A stretch of 64,000 nucleotides of DNA from Puccinia triticina (lineage: Eukaryota > Basidiomycota > Pucciniomycetes > Pucciniales > Pucciniaceae), in NCBI RefSeq assembly GCF_026914185.1, contig NC_070562.1, positions 4,650,001 through 4,714,000 on the forward strand, written 5' to 3'. Each line of letters starts with the position of its first letter. The first letter of the stretch is position 1. Made by a program: the position numbers and the translations under genes. The notes beneath the pieces were generated by a model that worked only from the letters and a program-made list of their open reading frames with translations, did no database searches and was not told where the DNA came from. This document shows positions 45,728 through 57,729 of the stretch, in pieces.

Positions 45728-45776
45728 GTCATTTGTATAATTGTTACGCTGGCTTGCTCTGCGTAGCCGGCTGACA
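45728..45776 (-). repeat. G2 3' LTR, right part
   Basis: The 49 bp after Helitron C equal the end of the 5' LTR (CATTTGTATAATTG...GGCTGACA). On the minus strand the polypurine tract AAGGGGTAGGAAA (45777-45789) precedes it. Confidence 0.92.
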
Positions 45777-45811
45777 TTTCCTACCCCTTAAGATGAGACT
45801 ATAGAAAAAAA

Positions 45812-46174
45812 TCAGGGTTTAGATCTCTTTGAAATTCTATAATTACGCAGATGAATTGTTCCATCCGGAATATTATTTTCAGGTAACCATTTATCTTTAT
45901 CTGCTGAATTATTTTTGTATCTTACAAGGTACAGACGGACATCTTTACCATTAATACGTTCTTTCTTATCTTTTAGAATTTTCTGTACTTGTAATTTTGA
46001 ATTCTCAACTGGTTCCTCTACAGGAATATTAGGTTGAACATCTATAGATTCTCCAGGTCTTGATACCCATGGTTTAATTAAACTTACTGGAAAAACCGGG
46101 TGTTTTCTTGAGAGCTCTTCACTCAAAATTACTTCAACCGCATTCTTTCCATGAAGTTGCTTGACAACAAAAGG
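45812..46174 (-). pseudogene. G2 integrase tail with chromodomain
   Basis: After a TGA (46177-46175), where the GPY/F motif should read AFVGPF, the frame continues PFVVKQLHG, then VQKILKDKKERINGKDVRLY and KWLPENNI, a chromodomain of the chromovirus kind. Such domains steer integration to methylated-histone chromatin. The stop fits GGA to TGA. Confidence 0.8.
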
Positions 46175-48051
46175 TCAAACAAAAGCAGGCTTGAGTTTTT
46201 TATTACCTCCCAGATTATTGAAGTTTACTGTAGATAACATCACCTTATCCCCAATCTTGAATTCTGGCTCCTTATGACTCTTGTCCCACCTATTTTTGTT
46301 ATATTCTACAGCTTCTGTTACACAATTTCTTGCATGATCATGAGCCGCATCTAGCATCTTCTTAAAATCTGAAGAAGTTGGATGAATATATGGCAATTTG
46401 TCATTAACAGTATTTTTAGGTATTCTAGGTATCCATCCACGCTCTAAGACATAAGGAGCTTCTCTAGTTGTGGAGTGTTTACTACTGTTATAAGCAATTT
46501 CCAATGCAGGTAGAAGGTTAACCCAGTCATGTGTATAACCATCTTGGTTCTTAAATTCAAAGCCAAATGAACAGAACCTACGGAGCATATCCTCTAATGT
46601 CTGAATCATTCTCTCAGCTAATCCATCAGTCTGAGGGTGATAAGCTGTAGAAAAAGCAAGTTTTGTTCCTAACATATCATGTAAGTTGCGCCAAAATTCA
46701 GATGTAAATTTTGGATCTCTATCACTAATAATAATTCTAGGGATTCCTACATCAGACATTATTCTGTTCCAGAATAACATAGCAATTTCCATAGCTGTGT
46801 CATCCTTATGATTAGGTATAAAACGTGCTCTCTTAGAGAAACGGTCTACTATTACTAATGCAGAATTATATGAATAAGCTCCAGCAGGAGGTAGACCAGT
46901 CACAAAATCCATATTAATAATTTCCCATTGTGATTTAGGTTCAGCAATTTTCTGTAGAAGGCCAAATCTTTTTCCTGTCTGCTTATTAGCTTTTTGGCAG
47001 ATGTCACAAGATTTTATATAAGTTTGGGCTTCTTTCTTCCAATTGATCCACCAAGCTGTATTCCGAATCCTTTCTAGTGTTCTGTCTTCTGAAAAATGCC
47101 CAGAAGTTATACTATCATGACACTCTTTTAGTATATCAACTATTTGATTTTTGTCACAGAGTACTAGTACACTAGAGTGTTTATTTCTATAATACAGTAA
47201 TCCATCTAACAGAGTAAATTTTCCTAATTTATAATCTACCAGTAATTCAGATTGTAAACTAGAAATCAACTCAGGGGGGCAATTAACATTTTTTAAGATT
47301 TCTACCAGTGTTAACAGGTTAGAGTCCTGATCATAACTGTTACGGACCAAGTCATAAAAAGCCTCATCCAAATCACACACATGAATACCTAATATGGGAA
47401 AAATATCTTCATCATCAGGATCATACGCAGGATTATCCGGAGTATTTGGTAAAGCCCATCTACTTAATCCGTCAGCATTTTTATGTTTCTTACCTACCTT
47501 ATGAATTATAGTCATATGACCACGGTATTGCTGTATTGCAATTTGCCACCTCAACATATGACGATTAGGAGTTTTCATGTTCATTAGAGTCTTAACAGCC
47601 ATACAATCTGAGATTACTACAAAGTTAGAACCTTCAAGGTAGTAATGCAATTTTTCAAGAGCCCAAACTAGCGCTAAACATTCCATTTGACTAGCTCCAT
47701 ACCTCCTTTCAGAATCCTTAATTCGTCTAGATATGAAAAGGATAGGTTTCTCCACAACCTGATCATCTATAAGAAATTCTTGATGAAGAGCAGCTCCTAA
47801 CCCATCTAAGCAAGCATCAATATACAATATAAATGGCTGAGTATAATCAGGCTGAGCCAAGCTGGCGCACTAGTCAATAGTTTCTTCAACTGTTCATAAG
47901 CTTGCACTCTCTCATAAGTCATTTCAAATATTGTATCCTCATTACAAACTGCATATAAACATTTGGTAACATTAGAGAACTGTGGAACAAATTGTCTATA
48001 ATAACTACAGAATCCCAGAAAAGACATCATTTCTTTTTTATTACTTGGCAT
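46175..48051 (-). pseudogene. G2 RT end, RNase H and integrase
   Basis: RT thumb (KKEMMSFLGFCSYYRQFVPQ, from 48051), a frameshift near 47865, then RNase H ([39 protein letters not shown]), the integrase zinc finger (HDSITSGHF ... CDICQ) and core ([37 protein letters not shown]). All catalytic acids are present. Start of the long frame is at 47860. Confidence 0.9.
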
Positions 48052-48069
48052 GGGATTTAGTAATACTTA

Positions 48070-48266
48070 GGGTGTTCAAAGTTGACTTGCATAAAATCAT
48101 AACACCATAAAATCATAAAATTCTAAGCTGAAAAAAATATGTTGCACCCAAGCACTCAAATTAGAGCAACATTTCTAGAATGGTACATATGAAATCATCA
48201 CTTGAAAGTTTTATAATTTTATGATTTTATGCATTGAAAATTTTATGATTTCAACTTTGAACACCC
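48070..48266. mobile_element. 197-bp MITE in the G2 reverse transcriptase, TTA target
   Basis: Ends GGGTGTTCAAAGTT and its inverse, flanked by TTA on both sides (48067-48069 and 48267-48269). The 3-bp TTA/TAA target and GG start fit PIF/Harbinger. Internal ATAAAATCATAA blocks are inverted. Removing it still leaves one extra A (ACTAAAT for ACTAAT) that shifts the RT frame. Confidence 0.85.
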
Positions 48267-50199
48267 TTACTGCAGCCACTTTGTGTTGATCTACTGCCAA
48301 CATAAGACCAGACACTATACGTCCCAGGGCTTTGAGCTCTCCATATCCAAAGTTACATTTTTTGATGGACATCTTTAATCCTGCTTCAATGGATTTTTCT
48401 AAGATCATTCTTACCTTTTCTTTATGATCATCCCAGTCATCAGAGTAAATTATAATATCATCTATATATACCATCATCCATCCTTGTCTGATATATTGGC
48501 CAAATATAGAATCCATCATTCTTTGAAAGTGAGAGGGAGCATTCTTAATACCAAAGGGCATACGCAGATATTCAAATACTCCCAGATGGCAAATTATTCT
48601 GAGAAACTTACGACTTTCCTCTTCTATAGGTATTTGATGAAATCCTTTCAAAACATCCATTGCAGTAATGTATTTTGCTTTAGATAAGTTGTGCAAAGCA
48701 TGTTCAATTCTCGGTATAGGGTAATGATCTGCTTTAGTATAAGTATTCAAGGCCCTAAAATCACCTACCATCCTATATTTATCATTATGCCAAGCTATCA
48801 TAACAGGAGTAGTCATCTCTACTTGTTCATTATGACCAACTTTTCTGATAACTCTGAGATCTAGTAGTTCACTGATATGATTCTCAAGAGCTTCTCTGGA
48901 TTTAGGACTTGAAGGATAAGCTGCCTTCCTCAACATAGGGGGATAAGGTGCTTGTACAGTTAATTCTATGCTCATGTCATGACCTTTGATATTTCCAATA
49001 GGTTCATCTGAAGTACAAAATGCTTGTTTATTATCAAAGCATATTTTCAAAATATCCATTTTCTGACTGTCACTAAGTTCATTATTAACAGCTGCTTGAT
49101 TTAAATAATCTGCTTTAAAACATAACATTTGTTTCTGTATTTCAGGATCTATCTTAGTAACTGGATCACTTATAATAGAATTAATATTACAAATTTGGAA
49201 CTTTCTATTCCAATCACCACCTATAGTATAATGCCTATCTTTACTTTGGAAAATATCAAATCCGTACATACAAAATGTATCATTTCCTAGAATAAGATAA
49301 TCGCATAAAGCATCCTGCAATACTACAAATTCAACAATAAGTCTCACTGATCCTTTAGTGTGAGGGAATATTAGAGGCATAGAAACTATTCCTATAGGAT
49401 GCATGTTTGAGTTACAACTGCTGAATTTGGCTTTTGGTACAGGCAATAAGTGTTCTCTCCATTCAGAATAACATTTATCTAAGAAGGATTGGCTAGTACA
49501 TGAACAGAAAGCTCCAATATCAAGCAAAGCTTTTACCTCAGCTCCAGCAAAAAGAACAGTGGTGTAGCTGGATTTACCTAAAGTATAATTTTTACCTTGC
49601 TCAGGTTTATTTGTCAAAATCTTGGCATCTGTAACATGTCCTATTCCCATACTAGGATGCCATTTCTGAGTAAGATGAGAATCTCCATGAATAGTATTGA
49701 TATGAAGTTCATTGCCTATATCAGCTTGAATTACAAGAGTTTTATAGTCTGGTTCTCCATCATTAATAACTAGATTTATTCCAGAGCTATCATCTGATTC
49801 TTCTGATTCTGAAACATTAATTTCAACTCCTTCTACATTCATGATCTTCTTACGGGGTTTGGGAAAATCAGGTCTTTTATGTCCCACCTCTCCACAATTG
49901 TAACATTCTGGCTGAGGTGGTGGTTTTCTAAACTGCTCTTTAGCGGGAGTAGCTTTATCTTCTCTAGGCACTTCTTGAGAAGAAATCATCTTCTCCCTTA
50001 GATTATATCTTGATTTCTTATTAAAACCCATATGTTCTACTACTTCTTCCAAAGTAGTAATGAATTCAGCCAGATCTACACATCTGTCTCCCAACCTGCA
50101 TCTCATAGGATGTTGTATGGTATATTTCAGTTGATTAAGCATCCTATCATTCCTTTCTTCTAATGTAGCAGAAGGATGTATAGCATCTATTCTTCTTTT
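48267..50199 (-). pseudogene. G2 Gag end, protease and reverse transcriptase
   Basis: Begins just after the in-frame TAA at 50202-50200. Zinc knuckle CYNCGEVGHKRPDF lacks its last Cys (Phe). Protease ALLDIGAFCSC keeps the Asp but has DIG for DTG. RT motifs: MVGDFRALNTYT, AMDVLKGFHQIPI, LRMPFGIKNAPSHFQ, and YIDDIIIYSDD near 48460. It is cut by the MITE at 48266. Confidence 0.9.
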
Positions 50200-51969
50200 T
50201 TAAATTAAGCACCATTCATGAGGAACATTATGTCCAGGGTCAAAGAAATCATTATCTAGAGCTAGTCTTACTCCATTCCTCCAATTTCTAGTGCCAAACC
50301 TGGCCTTGATCAATTCTTTCCAAGTTTCCCAAGTTTGATCTCCAACTTCTTCTTGTTTATTAACAAACCAGTCTAGAGCAACTCCTTCAAATAATCTGGG
50401 TAATCTCACTACTGCTATTTCATCATCTGCTCTATAAGATTTCAACATATGATCTATATATCTGATAAAATTGATATGATCATAGTCACCTTGACCTGTG
50501 AACTTAGGCCAATCTTTTATAGGAGGAAGTAATTTATTTATAGCAGCATTATCCATAGTTCTGAAACTATTGGCGTAACGTGGACCATTATTAGGTGGTG
50601 AACCATTATTACGCCCTGTAGGTATCTCTCCCTCAGTTTGATTTCCAGATTTATTATCTTGAGTTTTGTGGGGAGCAGAATCACGCATAAAAGGATTATT
50701 AAATTTATGAGTGTATTGTTCAGGTTTTGGAGTAAATACAGGTTCAGGTTTCTCTGCAAAAGCTTTTGCTGTATTTAATTTGAATTGTTTCAATTCAGTT
50801 TGGACTTGATCAACTTGTTTGTGCATGGCTTCAGCTAAATTCTCAACATTATTCATACGGGATCCTTGTTGTATCAAGAGATCTTTGATATCATCCAAAG
50901 TATCTGCATTTTTCTTTTGGTTTATGATAATATCTTGTTTCAATGAAGATATTACATAGTCAGAATGAGAAGATATCATTGATTCAATTTTACTCAACAA
51001 TTCATATGAAGAATCTTTTCCAATTTCCTTAATACTTAGTAATATTTTATTTACAATACTATCAGTATTAAGTGATATCTTTTTAAGATCTTCAGTTTCC
51101 TTGAGTAATCTCTTAAATATCTCCAAATGTTGGGGCTGGAATTCAATGGGCAAAGGTTTCTCAATACAATTTAATACTTCAGAAGAAGTATTATTAAATT
51201 CTTTTTTGAGATCAAATAAAAGAGAATCAAACTTATTTACAATTGTTTTTAAGTTAGATTCGCTATTAGCATCTAATGTGGAAAGATTCATATTAACTAC
51301 ATCTAATGAATCTAACAAGGTGGATACAATACTATTATCTAATTTATGTTCTTGTATAATCCTTTGGCTATCTTGAGCATATCCAATACCTTCTTCCACT
51401 TGTGAGGGTTCTTGAAGTTGATCGAGGTCGAGCTTCGACGCTTGCCAAATCGTTCTTCCTTGGGAGGAGCGGGGAAGAATTTCTTCTTCTTGGTCCATGG
51501 GTTCCACCCTTTGACGAAGGCTTTGATCTCGTCGTTTGGCATAATCTTCTGGAGAGCTTTTTGGCTCTCTTGCGCCTCGGTTAAAAGAGATCGGAGGTTC
51601 GGGGTCGCTCCGAGTAATTCCTCCTTGAGACATTTCTTCCAAATACCAATATGCTTTCTGACCAGGAGTACCACCTTCTCCTTCTCCGAGGGCAAGGATA
51701 TTTTGCGCGCGGCTGGGAGCGCCGGATTGCCGGTCGTGGTAGGGAGTGCTGGGGTAGCTGCCGAAGAGGTGGATGGAGGTATGTCCAGATCCATCGCCAA
51801 GTCCTTCAACGTATCCTTCTCCGGGATTGGAGCTGGTGCATCCTTTCGAGTCAGATGCTTGAATTTCATGTTCTTGATTCGCTCTTGGAGCTGTTCTTCC
51901 TCTTGGTCTTGTTGGATCTGGGAGGAGTCCTCTGAGCTTGGGTTTGTTTGATCTAGTCGGAACAGTCAT
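50200..51969 (-). pseudogene. G2 Gag
   Basis: 589 codons from ATG 51969. The N-terminal third is Pro/Arg-rich and basic, the middle is coiled-coil (SYELLSKIESMISS, NADTLDDIKDLLIQQ), and the C-terminus is the Gag capsid domain (WPKFTGQGDYDHINFIRYID, LFEGVALDWF, TWKELIKARFGTRNW). A TAA ends it; the same frame resumes into the zinc knuckle, so the stop is probably a mutation in a once continuous Gag-Pol. Confidence 0.85.
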
Positions 51970-51997
51970 ATTGTATTAGTAATAAGTTAGTAAATGA

Positions 51998-52430
51998 TTA
52001 ATACAAGATTTTAAACTGACTGATAATCGGATCAATGCTTTTTTCAATAGCGAGATCGGGACCAGGAGTGGCAGAGATATCGCCTACAGCAGTGCGGATA
52101 GATTCGCTGTCAGAAGCCACTAACAGAAAATAAGAAGTTAGATAGTTTCTCGATAGAATTAAACTTAAAAGAGCAATGCTTACTTCTTCTAAGGCGTCTC
52201 TGTTCGCGGTGATAAGTTCTATGTTTGCGAACTAACTCGTTGATAGCTAATCTAGCTTCGATGTCCTCCTGCTCGTGTATGTGAGCGTGATAAACAGCGA
52301 GTTGGATTTGTTCTTCTTTAGTAAGAGACTCCCTGGCGGTAGGAACGTAGTTGCGTTCAGCTTCTTCTTTTCGTAACCTGAGATATTGAAGATAATACGC
52401 AATCAGTTTGGTGTTTTCTTTTAGGTTCAC
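51998..52430 (-). CDS. short spliced ORF in the G2 leader
   Basis: Between 5' LTR and gag lies a frame of about 122 residues: exon 1 52430-52184, intron 52183-52120 (64 nt, GTAAGC...CTAAC...TTAG), exon 2 52119-51998 (TAA). The protein is helical and charged (RLRKEEAERNYV, IEARLAINELVRKHRTYHRE) with no known motif. Its stop is 28 nt before the gag ATG. The start is unsure, since an upstream exon may exist. It could be a translated leader ORF or a sign that G2 mRNA is spliced. Confidence 0.45.
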
Positions 52431-52607
52431 TAGAAGAAAGAGATATGAAAGAATAGTTCAATATTTTTGTATTTTTTTTTTATATTATTTGAATAGAACT
52501 TGAGAGATAGAAGATGAATCAGAATATTTTGTTGGTTTGGTATTTTTTATCAAACAAGAAGAATTGAATATTATAAGAACCAAGTACAATAATGATTACG
52601 AGGATTG

Positions 52608-52625
52608 TTCCCGGCCAGACCCCCA
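52608..52625 (-). other. G2 primer-binding site
   Basis: The plus strand TTCCCGGCCAGACCCCCA ends in CCA, two bases from the 5' LTR, the same spacing as in G1. The tRNA was not identified. Confidence 0.6.
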
Positions 52626-52627
52626 GT

Positions 52628-53589
52628 TGTCAGCCTCGGTGATGCCAAGAGAAGCTCTCTTCTAGCTACACAGGGTGATGATATATAATTTTAAGGGTTT
52701 TTTTAAGGAGTTGTTTTGTTTATTTATTTCAAAGAAATAAATATAAAGGAAAAAAAGAGGGGCCCGACGTATCGGGGGTGGTTTGATCCCTCTGAGATAG
52801 GTGGCTGGGGCCTGATAACAGGTTTGGTTTTGTTCCCAGACTTACAGATAGAAGAAATGAGGCGATAAAGTGAAAGGTTATTACTTACTATTGGTAACCA
52901 ATCACTTATCGCGACGATCTTCGAGTATAAGGACGAGGACAAAGGCTTTTAGACGAAAGTTCTACTGAGAACTGTATTGATCGATTTCGGAGTCGAGTCG
53001 ATAGAGTGGTCAGTGGATCGTTTGGTGTGTCTAAGCTGAAGAGAAAAAGAAGTGGGATAACTGACCTCTTTATATATCCTAAAGGTATCCAAGTTCGATG
53101 GGGAAGTCTCTTTGAAGACTACGGACTGGGGCGGCAACTATCGCTCGATGATCATTCGTCTTGCAATGGGGCTGTCGATATCCGTCGGTTTATCTTTCCT
53201 TGTGTTCTATTGGGGCGCTAGATTAACGGCGTCGATCAGTTTGATGTCGGATTGGGTCTTAGTTGTCAAGAAGATCTTATTGAGGATATATCTCCTATTC
53301 CCCAAAGTTACCGGACATTGACACATGTCATGGGAGTATCTTTGACATGTATAACTCGCTCACCCGGGTGTACTTTATACTTCACCTGGAGTATATTACC
53401 AATATTATCTATTTTTAAAGATAACTATCAATATTAAATTATATGTACAATATATTTTTATGTATTTATTATATTTTTATATTATATGTGACAGATTACA
53501 TAGACATCTGTCACACAAAAAATGTGAAATATTATTTATAATCATTTGTATAATTGTTACGCTGGCTTGCTCTGCGTAGCCGGCTGACA
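52628..53589 (-). repeat. G2 5' LTR
   Basis: 962 bp, TGTCAGCCTCGG...GCCGGCTGACA. It keeps the uninterrupted target sequence of Helitron C near 53542. Confidence 0.95.
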
Positions 53590-53711
53590 CAAGGTGTTGC
53601 AAATCTTTCAAGGCCTTTGAATTGTCCTCTTTGGCTGGAAGAAGGACCTCAGGGAAGAAGGACCTCAGGTAAAGATTGGTCATCACACTGATCTACCAAC
53701 CTACTATCTGG

Positions 53712-54100
53712 CAACAAAGGGTAGTTACGCTACGCGTAACGCGTAGATAATGGTAACGTAACGAAAATTTTGTCGTTATCTACGCGTTACGCGTAACGGC
53801 AGTGCAATTACGTGATCTCAACACGTTGAGCCGGTTCTTTTTATGCTTGTTGCGTTATCCGGGCGCGCGGAGCCCTTGAGAACAGGCAAAAAATGAGGCT
53901 AAAAAGCCTTAAATGGTCTGTTATTGCGTTATCCCCCGGATAACGCGATAGCAGGCCTCAAAAATGAGGCCTGTTATGTTACGCGCGGGGCCTGAAATGA
54001 CCCCATTACTAGTAAAGTAACGGGGGGGCCCGGATAACGGGGGTAGTTACGTTACCAAAATTGCGCGGATAACGCAACGTAACGTAACTACCCTTTGTTG
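53712..54100. mobile_element. hAT-related MITE 3, 7-bp target duplication
   Basis: CAACAAAGGGTAGTTACG...CGTAACTACCCTTTGTTG, flanks TATCTGG (53705-53711 and 54101-54107). 389 bp of TAACG words. Confidence 0.93.
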
Positions 54101-54779
54101 TATCTGGGCTTGAATTGTATGCAACAGTAAGGCTGTGACCCGGGGTTTGGGTTGGGGCATGAGGCTCAGCCCAAACCCTGAACCCCGCTATTCCGACCCG
54201 AACCCCGATGCCCCAAGGCATAGCAGCGGCAACCAGGGCTGGCAACGCGCCCCACTACGTGGCATACCTACTAGTTCAGCAAACCTCAGTCCTCCCTCAG
54301 TATGAAGCGCAAGGGCCCTACTCTCTCACCCCCTTCCAATCCAGCCTCAAAAGCTTCCAAGTCAACATCTTCCCAGCTTCCTGGCCGACACAAAGTTATT
54401 GAAATCAACAACCAAGAAGAAGAGTATGTTGATGTCAGTGATAGTGAATCTGTTCAAGTTACTACCACTACTCAGGTGTTGAAGAGAAGCTGGGTCTGGA
54501 ACCACTTCATCAAATCAAGTGGAGCAGGAAATGAGGTCATCTGTCAGGTTGAGCAGAAAAACGGAAAAATCTGCGGGGTGAAGTTGAAGAGAGATAAGAG
54601 TCGAAGTACAAAAAACCTCCACGGACACCTTTTGACAATCCACCATCTAGCAGATCCGAATATTCTCAAGAAGACCAAGAAGTCTAGCCATATGGATATT
54701 GGAAGTTGGGCCAAGAAAGGTGAATGCAAGCCAAAGGTACATTGTTTTAACTTTCTGATTCTTATCATCTATCCAAGTT

Positions 54780-55915
54780 TATTAAAGCCTCTGAATCACA
54801 AAACAAAACTTCAAGGTTTTCCCCTACAAATCTCCAAAAATCACAAAAAAAAATGCAGGGTTTCCCCTCTACAACTTCCAGCAAAAGACATGAAGGGTTT
54901 TCCCTCTACAAATGCCAACATCAACAAAAAAACACAATTTTACAACAACCTGCAACCAGCCACCTAACATCAGCAAGCTGATGCACCGTGGCCCACCATC
55001 CATCCCTGTCTAGCAGGGTTAAAAAACGGTGAGAGGATGACCCCCAGCGCGCCGCATTTAAGGCATTATGCAAAGGGGGGCCAACGATTTTAACCCCTCA
55101 AACTGCACAAGTGCAACAGCGGAGGGGGTGAGGACGAACCGCACACTGGAAGTACAGTGGCAGAGGACGCCTGGGGGATTATCCGAACACAAGAGCACCC
55201 CCCCCTTTTATACACAATCAACCAGCAGTGCCAAGCTCGCCTCAAGCCTTCCCCTTGGATCCCCCCGCATGTATCCTTGACAACAAAGCCTCCGCCACGC
55301 CGCCGCTGTCCATATTTTTTGACCCGCAAGGCATTAGCTACATCTCAGATCTTCTGGCCATCCTGGTCAACGCATCTGATGTGCGCTACTGGAAGCTGAA
55401 ATCAACCATAGAATTTGACCTGTCAGGGGCATCGTGGCGCCACCGCCATGTTCCTTTGACACCACCGCCACTCCCGCCCTCACCAAGCCATCTCCTTCCA
55501 ACAACAAGCCAACTGAAAAACAACGGTCGGTTTCGGACGGAAACGACGCAACCAGACCCCTTTGCCGCTCCGTTCTCCACCCCACCACGTCGAGGCGGGA
55601 TCTTCTTTTCTCCTCCAAGGAGCTTGGACACGCTTACCGCCAAGAGAACCCAATCCGAAGACCTGACTCGCACCATTCATTGTGTTCGACCAGGTTCGAC
55701 CGAAGGATGAGACTGAGACCATGCTGAGCGCTCACAGCCACCTTTGCTTCTCGTCCGCCTTCTTGCGGGTGGTCAACCCCAGAGATATGTGTCTTGATCT
55801 CGAGTCAGTGTCTCCTTGCTTCTTGTTTCACACGTCTCTATTTTCCATCCGGCGTCATACTAGCTGACCTTGAGCGCGTTCGCCCAGCTCGGCCGGATCT
55901 GCTATTTCCAAGGCC
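54780..55915 (+). other. Helitron B 5' region, no clear gene
   Basis: CCCCTACAA/TTCCC-type repeats (54815-54915), palindrome CCCTGTCTAGCAGGG (about 55004), then the module shared with Helitrons A and C (55090-55190). 55300-55800 is GC-rich and open in several frames with Pro/Ser-rich translations; it may be the 5' part of the gene whose LRR follows, but I cannot support it. Confidence 0.4.
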
Positions 55916-55920
55916 TGTAG

Positions 55921-56229
55921 AATCTCAGTCTCCGCTCAAACCAGCTCACCGAACTGGCGTCCAAGATTGGCAATCTGCGGAGCTTGAGGGTCCTCAAGCT
56001 GGCGTACAACCGGCTCGAGTTCCTGCCCGCCTCGATCCTCCAACTCGTCAATTGCAAGCTGTTCCTGAACGGAAATCCCTGGCTCAAGCCCCCCTCTCGT
56101 CGCCACCTCTTTTGTCCCGAACATGATGATGATGGCGGACGACCGCCTGTTCCGACTTTCCCCAAAAAACGCCAAGCGGCGGTGATGGTGCGTGAGCCGG
56201 ATTCTGTCCATTGTAATACAAATATTTAA
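55921..56229 (+). pseudogene. captured leucine-rich-repeat gene fragment
   Basis: The frame reads NLSLRSNQLTELASKIGNLR, SLRVLKLAYNRLEFLPASIL and QLVNCKLFLNGNPW: two to three LRRs of the L..L.L..N.L..LP type ending in the NPW of an LRR cap, then a basic tail. An acceptor-like CCTGTAG precedes it. The parent gene is not known. Confidence 0.6.
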
Positions 56230-56390
56230 CTTGATACTCACCTCCACCGTATTTTGTCGCCCAGGTCGGATTGTTCGCCAGTCGCCAAGGCCATCTCAAT
56301 GTCTTGCTAACTCGGAGGAGCAAAACTATGCGGACATACGTACGCTAATATGTCTCTTGAAAGGAAGATACATGCACTGTAGCCAACAGG

Positions 56391-57535
56391 TTGTTTTGGA
56401 TTCGATACCAATCACATAAGGCTGGCGAAACAGCCCTACCAGGAGGAAAGATGGAACCACAAGACTTGTCACTCGAAGATACCGCTCGCCGCGAAGCACA
56501 CGAAGAATGTGGGATCACCCTCAACCGGCATAAAGTCCGAAAATTGGCCACCTTATCGCCCTTTCCAACTCGCGTAAACCTCATTGTCACCCCCAACGTA
56601 TTTTTCATTGCCGATCAAACTTTAATGGTAAGAAACATCTCATCTTCACTTCTTACACTCCCGATCTCTAATCTTCACATAATCGTTAATCAATCTTTTC
56701 CCCCTCTCTCTCAGCCATTTCTGGAGTTTAGATAAAAGTAACAAAATACAAACGCATCCTCTCCCTTTTTTCCCTAAAAACCCCTACATTATTGCTTAGC
56801 CTCGACTCAATGCCGAGGAAGTGGATGTATTGTTCTCACACCCTTTGGAGGATTTCCTAACAGGTGATTACCACACAATCCCAAGGAACCATGTTTCTTT
56901 GCATACTTTTCCACTCTTCATCATTGATTACTGATTGGGGGTGGTCTCTGCTTTTCTTCAAGGTCCAATATCTCGTTCATTCAACACTGATTGATTTTCA
57001 ACCCACTTACCCTACCAATTGTTTGAGTTTCCCAGTAAACATTCCCCCATTGTTGGATTCACTGTGTCAGTACTCTAGAGAATCAATTTTGAAAACCTTC
57101 AAGACACTATTGAGGATGAATTTATATCAGAGACCATCCGGCCCTGTTTTCTAATCACGGCAAAAGCTGCATCATGGAAATTTGGATGACGAAAGATCTG
57201 AAAATGTGAAGGAGGTTTTGTTGCTAACAGAATGATACTTTTTTCACAGGGACGTTCTGATTGAAGTGGCAGTTCTAGGATACGGACGTGAGCCGGAATT
57301 TGAAAGGAAAGCAGCCGGTCAATTGTCTATGTCAGAAATCATCACGATCGCTCTGAGAGAAGCGCCCAAATTCCAATCAGATGAACAAGCTCACCACGTC
57401 GCTAAACACGATATCTTGGAAGACGGTCCAAGAAGCCCTTTGGCTCGACTCCGGTATGCTCTAAAGCTTTCGCCGAACGTCCTCATCTCTGAAACGTTTT
57501 CTTCCCTCCGAAAATTTGTAGGGGCAAAACTGTAG
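56391..57535 (+). pseudogene. captured Nudix hydrolase (coenzyme A diphosphatase-like)
   Basis: Exon a (to 56627): GETALPGGKMEPQDLSLEDT then ARREAHEECGI, the Nudix box with the CoA-type SH.GE..LPGGK lead, and VNLIVTPNVFFIADQ. Intron 56628-56799 (GTAAGA...CTTAG). Exon b 56800-56861: PRLNAEEVDVLFSHPLEDFL, as in Pcd1/NUDT7-like enzymes. After an intron-like gap, exon c 57250-57535: DVLIEVAVLGYGREPEFERK. These enzymes cleave CoA to phosphopantetheine and adenosine 3',5'-bisphosphate, often in peroxisomes. The N-terminus is missing and an internal exon may be too. Confidence 0.7.
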
Positions 57536-57729
57536 CTTTTGCTCCTACGGCTGTTGCCATTGAATTTGTTGGCTTGTACTTTTTTTCCTCAGAACTGATT
57601 TCCCCTAATGTCTACTGTTTATTCATCATGTTCCAAGTTATCAACCTTAATATTCGTTGTTTTGTCAGGCCAGTGAGCAGCATTTTAGAATAATGAATTC
57701 ACCATCTCAGACAGTCCACCAGAGGACAG

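Larger units (their letters stand above)
38518..53589 (-). mobile_element. Ty3/gypsy chromovirus-type element G2
   Basis: LTRs at 38518-45776 (split by Helitron C) and 52628-53589, TGTCAGCC...GCTGACA, with exact duplication CAAGG (38513-38517 and 53590-53594). Minus-strand order: short spliced upstream ORF, Gag, protease, RT, RNase H, integrase, chromodomain. LTRs differ at roughly a dozen positions by eye (about 1%). Pol has a few stops, one frameshift and a MITE insertion. Confidence 0.95.
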
